The notes below the pieces were generated by a model. It worked only from the letters and a program-made list of their open reading frames with translations, did not search any database and was not told where the DNA came from. A stretch of 64,000 bases of DNA from Symbiodinium natans (Eukaryota > Sar > Dinophyceae > Suessiales > Symbiodiniaceae): the NCBI GenBank assembly GCA_905221605.1, contig CAJNDS010000164.1, forward strand, positions 124,001 through 188,000. The letters are read 5' to 3'. The position numbers and the translations under genes were made by a program. Within the stretch, counting starts at the first letter, position 1, and each line of letters begins with the position of its first letter. This document shows positions 44,337 to 53,300 of the stretch, one piece after another.

Positions 44337-47300
44337 CAATGATGGCATCATGGTTTTCAACCTTTACATGTCCTTTGAAGCAAGCTTGCACGGGTTGAAA
44401 AAAGGGGGGTTGGGGAGGTCGGGGCAATGGGGGGGGGGGCCAGCCCCCCCCCCCCCCATTTGCGCACACACTGCTGGCATCAGGGTTTTCAAACATATAT
44501 GTGTGCTTTGAAGCAAGCTTGCGCGGCTTTAAAAACCGGGGGGGGGGGGGCATTTGCACACATAATGCTGGCATCATGGTTTTCCAAAGTATCCGTGTTC
44601 TTTGAGGCAAGCTTGCACGACTAAAAAAGGTGGGGGGGGGGGGGGGCGGGCGCAACCCCCCATTTGCACACGCAAGGCTGGCGTCGTGGTTTTCAAACAT
44701 ATACGTGTGCTTTGAAGAAAGCTTTCGCGACTTAAGAAAGCAGGGAGGGACGCGGGCAAGCATGGGAGAATTAAAAAAGCAAGGGGTTGGAATGCTGTAA
44801 ACAGCATATCCTCAGTCTTCCATCAGGGGTTTGCGGGAGAAGTCTAAAAAACTGGCGTTTTTGTACCGACACCTTTTCCAGCACAAAAATCCACAAATGC
44901 TTCCCTTCTGAGGGGAATAGCCGCTGTCAGAACAGAACGTCCACATGTCAAACATCCAATTCACGAATTCGACGCGCCACATTGTGCGGATCCGGAAATG
45001 TGCCAAGCCACAAAAGTACGCGCCTGCGCAGTCCAAACGACGTTGCCTCGGATTCTGCCCCATGTGGCGCGGGCAAACCAGCCCTTCTCACCGTAATACT
45101 GCAATGTAAAAAAAATATCCCTTAATCCTACTAAGGAGTTTTGATCTAATCCAATTTCAATTCAACTTTTCCAGATGTTATATTGTTCAACATCTTAACA
45201 GTTTTGCTTATGCTTCCATATGGTTGATAACATCTCAGATATATTAACCAAGGGTTTAGAATCATAATATTGAAAATTCATTTTTTGTATTCTATCTGCG
45301 ATTGTATACAGACTTATCAATTGCATTAAAAGTATAATGCCAATAAGAAGCATAGCATAAACAGATGGTTTACAATGTTATAAAAATCATGTGTATTGTA
45401 AGGTCAGATATCTTTAAAATGAGAGTAACTATAAACAAAGTTTCTTTGGTATGAATGGCTGGCAAAGAAAGATATGGCAAATCTCAACATCGTAGATACA
45501 CGCATTGCAAACATAATTTTTTCCAAGTATTAACAAGATATGTCATTTCTTTAAATTGTGAAAAATGTTCTTGCTAATAAATAGAAATTACTATCTCATT
45601 GCACTATTATAATTTCAGTCAATAAAAACTATTTTCCTAAACAAAAACTTGCAATGAACTGGTAGTAAGTATGAAATATCACGAAAGCTATGTTTCGATG
45701 ATTTTACATTCGCGAACAAATAGCAACATTTTCCATATATTGTGTTTTCAACACCTTAATTTCAATTATAAGCTTTTACCGGTTCAAGACGACTTGACAA
45801 TTAAATCAAATAGCGAAAAAGATACTTGTAATCTAAATAGCTTTTCTCTCAACATGATATTCTGAAAAACGAAAACATACAGTGTTGTTATAATATTGTT
45901 GCGAAATGCAGTTCTATAGATTTTTGTGTATATTACTAACGAAATATACTAAACTTACATGTATGGGCGTTGTCCGCAAACCACTGTCTTTTTTTCATGG
46001 CGAATATTTTATGTAGATTTCTGCTTGTTTTTAGTGTACGCGAAAGCCCCGCGAAAGCGCGGCGGAAGGGGCCGCGAAAAGGAAAATCTGGTTGATAGAT
46101 ATCATGCCCTTTAACCCTCAGACCCCAAAGCGAGTGCGTTTAGCGACCCCCCCTAATCGCACCTAGTTTCAGCTTATTTGGGGTTCATACTGATAGAATA
46201 TCCTGCCCCTTAACCCTCAAACCCCAATGCGAGTGCGTTTAGGGACCGCGCCTAAACGCACCCATTGTGTAGGTTTCAGGTTATTTGGGGTTGATACATA
46301 CTTTGTTTTGCTCCCCGACGAGTGCGTTTCAAACGCACCCATATGGGGCTTTGGGGGGTTTTATGCCTGATGCTTGAAAGCATTCACTTTGTTTCTTCTA
46401 GTGGCGGACGGTGGTGGTGGCAATGGGGCTGGGGAGGAGATCAGGGGCAAAGGGCGTTTTGGAAGGCTTCAAAAATGCACACTGATCCCTGTCGAGTGCA
46501 AAAAAGCGCAGGCTTTAGCACGTGCTGGAGAGCAAGATCTCCGCGACTGACCGCGAAAGCGCTCCCTGATTGCACGCGAAAGGTCCGCGAAAGGAACGCG
46601 ATTGGGCGACAGGTCCTGGAAAGGTATTGGCCAGCCGTGCTTCCAACTTCCATTAAATGTGGTTGATAGAATATCATGCCCCTTAACCCTCAAACCGGAA
46701 ACGAGTGCGTTTACGGACCGCCCCTAAACGCACCTATTGTGCAGGTTTCAGCCTATTTGGGGTTCGTACTGATGGACTCTCATGCCCGTGCAAACGCACC
46801 CGTAGTGCAGGTTTCAGTATGAACCCAAAATAGGCCGAAACCTGCACAATGGGTGCGTTTAGGCGCGGTCCCTAAACGCACTCGCATTGGGGCTTGAGGG
46901 TTAAGGGGCGGGATATTCTATCAGTATGAACCCCAAATAGGCTGAAACCTGCACAATGGGTGCGTTTAGATGCGGCCCCGAAACGCACTCGCATTGGGGC
47001 TTGAGGCTTAAGGGGCAGGATGTTGTGAACACCTTCATTCCAACTGTTAGGTTTTACCGGTTCAAGATGAAACGATGTATAAGCCAAATAGCGAAAAAGG
47101 TATTTCTAATAGAAATAGTTTTGTCTAAACATGATATTCTGAAAAACGAAAACATACGCTTTGTTTTCAATATTTGTTTAATCTTACAACGCTAACAAAG
47201 TGAAAGATAAGCAGAAAGTTCTCTTCATTGCATTTTGACTTTAACGTAGCCATTTTGGCTCAAGCTCAACACCAGAGCAAGCAGTTCGTATCTAGAAGAA

Positions 47301-50300
47301 TCGGAGGCGCACATGTGTTATCACGACCACCTTGCTTGATTTGTGCTTACCCCTTCCGTGCGGAGGAGACGCTGGAGACTACTGCATCATCGACAGAGGC
47401 CTGACCTTCCCCACACAAGGAAAATCTGTTGGCAGCTTTCGAGAGGTGGGGACAGCCCCACCTTCACCCACACTGTGAGCTCGGGTGTCATCAAACGTCA
47501 ATGTGTGAAGCTTCAAACTTCCAATCTCGCGTATCCTCAATCTCAAATGTTCAAACTCCAGGTCGTTTGTCTTTTCCGTTCCTCGAAGTTTCAGATTCTC
47601 AAGCTCCAGATCAACTGTCACTTTCACGTTTGAAACTTTCCGAGAATTTGAAACAAACAACGTACTCGTGACACCTATCCAAATCACGGGTGGTTCCGGA
47701 GCTTGGAGGAGGTTTCTAGAAAGGTTTCTTGGGGTCCCAGGCGGTTGCGCAGAAGTAGGAAATTCAATGCCTCGAGAGTGATGGGTGGCGCCGGCAGGGC
47801 TTCGATGTGTCACCAATCGCTGCCGAGCCACAGTGGCAGGGTGAGGCGCTGTGTCTGCCCGATTTATACCTTTGCCTGTCTTTGTAGATGTGTAATCGTA
47901 CCGTAAGACGTATAATCCCAGCAATCTGCAGGAGCTGAGCCCCTCGCTGGAGGAGAAGGTGGAGGTGACGCCTGGGGGCTTCACAAGGGCTTTATAGATG
48001 ACAACCTCAAGAAGAAGTTTTTGGATCATAAATCTACAGTCCGCAGAGCAACTCACCCTTCCTCCACCCCTCTGATCTCAAATGGCAGGCCCGTGTCCCC
48101 ACAACCCAAGACTGCCTGAACCCGAACGCAGGCCGTCCTTCTGATTCGGGGAAGCCGGAAGCGGCGACCCGAATCGCCAACGGGGCCTCGCCTCCCGCGG
48201 GAAGCCGGAAGCGGCGACCCGAATCGCCAACGGGGCCTCGCCTCCCGCGGGGCGCCCTGAGGGGGAGGCCGGGTCTCCACGTTTCCATGCTGAGATGCCT
48301 TCGAGCACAGAGTTTTCAAAAAATTGTACTGAGTTCAGAGTAAGTATGAAATGTATGAAAACAGTGTGTCGATTGCTTTATATTCATGAATGAGTACTAA
48401 CATTTCCATATGTATATATATATATATATACTAACACCTTCATTCCAACAGTTAGCCTTTACCGGTTCAAGATGAAATGATATATAAACCAAATAGTGAG
48501 AAAAAGGTGTTTCTAATACACATAGCTTTTTCTAAACATGATATTCTGAAAAACAAAACCATTCAGTTTGTTTTCAATATTGCTGCAAAATGTAATTCTA
48601 TAGATTCTTCATCTTGTTAGAGATATACACATATATATATATATATATATATACGCAATACAGTTTTTAAGTAATAATGCAACACTTCCAAACTACAATA
48701 AGCAGAATGTTCTCTTCATTGCATGTTGACGTTTCACGTCGCCCTTTTGGCTCAAGCTCAGCACCAGAGCAAGCAAGTCGTATCTAGAAGAATCGGAGGG
48801 GGTCAAGGCCAAGGCGCAGGGTTCACGGTTGGGCCTTTTCACTGCAAACGGGACCCTAGTTGAGAGAACTACCCACATACCATAGTCATGGGCCTAATAT
48901 GACCCCTTGAACGATGCCAAAGAGCCCAAGCAATCTGTGTGGGCTAGCTGTAAGCAACGGGGACGGGTTTGCAGTCAGGTTCTACTGAACTGTTCTGGCG
49001 CCTTTAGCTTCTCTCACTTTCTTTGAACGGATTCCCGAGCGCAACAACCCTTTAGGCCCTACACGAACAGCTAACATCAATCCACCTTGAGCCTCAAACC
49101 TCGAAGCTATCTCTTCCCCAGGTGTCGGCATGCAACTCAGACCTCGGGGATCTCCGAACATCTCAACATCCAGCACTGCCATGGAGTTCCCACAAATCGC
49201 CAGGAGTGCGTGCTAGCCACTACTAGTCCTCTACCCTTGACGCTTGCAGAACGGCCCCAATTCTGAGGTTTTTTCCCACGCCACGCAGCCCGCCCAGCAT
49301 CAGCTGCCCGGGGCCCCTCTACCAACAGCCAGCCAGGCAGACCTCAGCTGCTGCAACGAGAGGCAAGTGGACTCTCTGCAGCCCCCAGACAAGAAGCCGC
49401 TTAACCGCAAGCAGCATGGGTACTTATGCAACTCAGACCTCGAGGATTTCCAGACATCTCAGCATCACCACTGTGCAACTGCACCGCTGCGTCCAAAAGA
49501 TTGCGCGCGTCTCGGGCATAGCCATGACGATTGAAATCCACGACGATGAGGAGCTTTATGTCTTTCTGCCCCCAGCTTGTCTTTGTTAAGTCCTGCAAGA
49601 GCACAGCAGCACCCTTCGGGCGACTCCTGCATGCCTGAGGGAAGGAAGCATGCGGCCTCGGACTGGCCTCTGACTGGCCCCTAAACCCTAGACGCCATGT
49701 GGTGGGCTTCTTTTTTGGAAGACCCGGACGGGGTCCTGGAGGCCAAGCCCAGGGTGCAGGGTTCACGGTTGGGCCCACTCCTGGGTCGCCCATGGAGCTT
49801 TAGGGAGTTTTGGGTTTAGGGTTTGGGGAGTTTCAGCACTTGGGGGTTTTAGGGTTGAGGTCAGGGTTTTGAGGAAGTTCAGTGTTTGGTAGGGAATTTG
49901 GAGAGTTCGGAGTTTAGGGATTGAGGGAGAGGTAGTCCTGAGCGTTTGAGGGGTGAAGGAAAATCAACACACTAAGCATACGATTGATAATGTTAATAGT
50001 GACAACACAAAATTAAATCAAATAAAACATACATACTGTAAGAACTGGGCTCATGAACAAAGCAAAATAAGGAAGTACAAAAGATTACATTCACTCATTT
50101 GAATACAATGAGAAAATATATCAAGTATAAGAAGTAAGAGTTATCAAATTGGCAATGGAAGAAAGATGTACAATGTAAATGATGATAATGATGAGAAAGC
50201 AGCCCATGGTATATTAAAGGATGATATGAAACTGAACACAATAAATCATCTCTTAAATATTACTAAAAAATCTGTGATAATGATGACGGTCATGATGATG

Positions 50301-53300
50301 ATATGAATATGCACGATAATGACAATGATAACCGTAATGATGATGAAGATAATAACTGGTATCATTGATGCTCAAAACTGAGATGAATTACCTAGACCAA
50401 ATAGAAGAATATTGCAGAAACCGAAAAAGATATTAACAATATGAAAATGCATCAACAATTGAAAAAGTCAATTTAAACAAATATGAGATTGCGAAAAGGT
50501 TTGAAACTAAATGAAGTAAATCACAGAATTACAGACAAGAAATGGATTGCCTTCCTTTGTTGTATATGTACATATATATCATTTTCAAGATGCATTTTTT
50601 GTCCTAACATAATATTGTCTTTGACTGTATTGTTTTGTTCGTTTGAATGATTCTGTTCCACCCATAAGTATTGAATATCAGGTAGTATTCGTATTCCTAT
50701 GTTTATTTGATATGTCTATACTTGAACAAAAGATTCTTACCTGTACTATTATGTCATATCCAATATTCACAGATGAAATGTAACATTTTTTGACATAGTC
50801 TTAATAGGAATCTTACACGTGAATATCATGAAGTTGATATTGTTGAAATCCATGATATGTATATCACAAATTATGAAATTGTCATGATTGATTTATAGCA
50901 AGACCTAGGAAATACGTAGTACATTAACATACAAAGGAATGACAAAAGCAATCACCACCACCGGATCCCAAACCTAACGTTCCTAAACCTTAGATCATAA
51001 AACCTTAATCCCTAAACCTTAACTCCCTAAGCCCTAAATCCCTAAGCCCTAAACCCAACATCCTGACCGAGGCCCTACTTGCTCAACATCTCGGACGACA
51101 TCTCTCTCGCTGGCAGGCCTTACGTTTGCTCACTGCCCAGGGAGCCCCAGGAGCCCAACATAGTTAGGGCTTAGGGTTCAGGATGTGAGTTAAGAAGTAT
51201 ACCTGAACATGTTCGTAAAGAAGTATACCCCTAAAAAACTGTCGTAAGGGTCTAGGCTTAGGGCTTAGGGTTTAAGCAGTATAGGTCCTGAGTCCTGATC
51301 ATCAAGTAAGGTGCATTCTTGACTTGCGGGGCATCAAGCTCTCTCAGTGCGTTGTTGCCATCACCGTTCGATACACCAGAAACACCCCACCTCCCTTTCC
51401 GCCGCCACTGTCTCCAGTGATATGGCATCTACGGATCTCCCCACCAACTGGGAGTTGAAATGTATTTGCCACAGTAAGTACAGGATATTGTAATCTGAGG
51501 TGCATATGTGTATATTGGGGGCGGCGAACATGCAATAGATATAGATGTAGACATATACATCTATGTGCTACCCCCCCCCCCGCCAAAGATCTATACATGT
51601 CCATGGTTTGGCGATGTGAAAGTGGGGATTTGCATGAGGGATCCCCATCCCTAAATCCTAAAGAGGAGTCTAAGAGGAGTTTTAGCAACCTCACGGGGCT
51701 GGAATCTTAGTCGCTAATCCTAAACGCGCATAAGATTTAAGAAGAGGATTTGGGAAGCAAGATATAAGGAAAAAGACTCCGAGCCCCGAATCGGAAAATG
51801 AGGTGGTCAGTTCTGCCACCAAAAAATTTGCAGAATCATTTTCGGAGTCGGCCCGTTTTTGCCCAAGTCGGGCCTTAAATCTAATCCTAAACGAACAGGA
51901 TCTAGGAATAGGATCTAGGGAGTAAAGCTTATAGGACTACCGGAATTTTTTAGGGAACAAGATTTTGGATCCCATTGTTGAGGGCTTAGCGAAAAAGATT
52001 TTGGGAATAAGGTTTGTTTTTTAGGGTTCATGGGCTCTTCTCTTTAGGATTTAGGTCCCCCCCCCCCCCGGTTTAGGGAACAGCAGTTAGGGAGTCATTA
52101 AATATGTGGAGTATTTCAGCAAAACCAGAATAAGATTTGGGGATACAAGGTTTTGGGAATAAGGTTCATTCATTCCGGGGAACTCTCCCCGGAGCATCCT
52201 CAATCCGAGACCCATGCCGACTAAGCACTTAATCTGCTTAATCAGCCCAAGACTGAAGATTCAAGATTGAAGATGCTCTGGGAAAGTTCCCGGGCATCTT
52301 CAATCTTAAATCTTCAATCCCGGTGCCGATTAAGCAGGCCGAGAGCTAAATCGGCCCTGGGGTCAAAGGTTCAATATTTCAGATGCTCTGAGGCATTTTT
52401 CTGTAACATCTTCAAGCCCTTTCCAAAGACCAATATGTGTTAGTGTTTTGGGCTGTCTACCACTGTCGGTTGGGTATGTGGAGTGGCCAAAACACTAAAA
52501 ACTATAGATCTTGGGGGGGGCGGGGGGTGATTATATATATATATATATATATACATACATACATAAATACATACATGTATACATACACATATTCTTATTT
52601 CTAGGGATCGACAGAGACTCTCGGGGCTCAACCCTCCAAACCCTGCCAAATCTGAGCACAGGCTTCTCTACTTTCTCCCGGAGGGCCCGCCCATCAGCGT
52701 GGGATCGGGGGTCTGGGCCCCGGTTTCGATGAGCACAGAACAGCAGATTGGTTTTGGGTTTAGGGTTCAGCGCTTAGGGTAAGACCCACTTGAAGTCAAG
52801 TCGAAGTTTTCCTGTTTCAAGTTTCGGACGTCCTTCCGAGCCTTCCTACATGGGCAGCAGCCGCACAAAGGTCTTTCTTTCTGACGTCTAGAACGAATCG
52901 TTCCATAGCTGTCCTCAATGCCGAAGATAGGAAAGGGCGCTTTGGGGTCACGGCATAGGGGCTTGCATCAAAATGTCAGGAGAACAACCGAATCCGCCTC
53001 ATGGGATTGGGAATTCCCGATCGGCTATGCGACATCTCCGTCGTCGCAGGCGCAACATGTGACACCACAGCGCCAGCCTCCCCAAACGAAGGCGTCACTA
53101 GCCTGTCCTCCTCCGAGCCAACTGGCTGCGTGAGGCCTTGTCGCTTCGAAGTAGTGAGCTGAGAACCCTCCAACATGCATGGCAGGTGGAAAGGGCGTCG
53201 AGGCCCGGCAGGGACACTGGATGGCATGGAATGCACTGTGCAAGTAGCGCGGGCCACAAGTACTGCAATATGCACCTTCCCAGCATGCAAGTACCACCCG

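Noticed and set aside
44008-44763. Proline-rich ORFs on both strands
   Set aside because: Products of the C/G homopolymers in the tandem repeat.
47379-48056. 225-codon minus-strand ORF
   Set aside because: Antisense to two better exon candidates; composition unremarkable and no motif; cannot be excluded.
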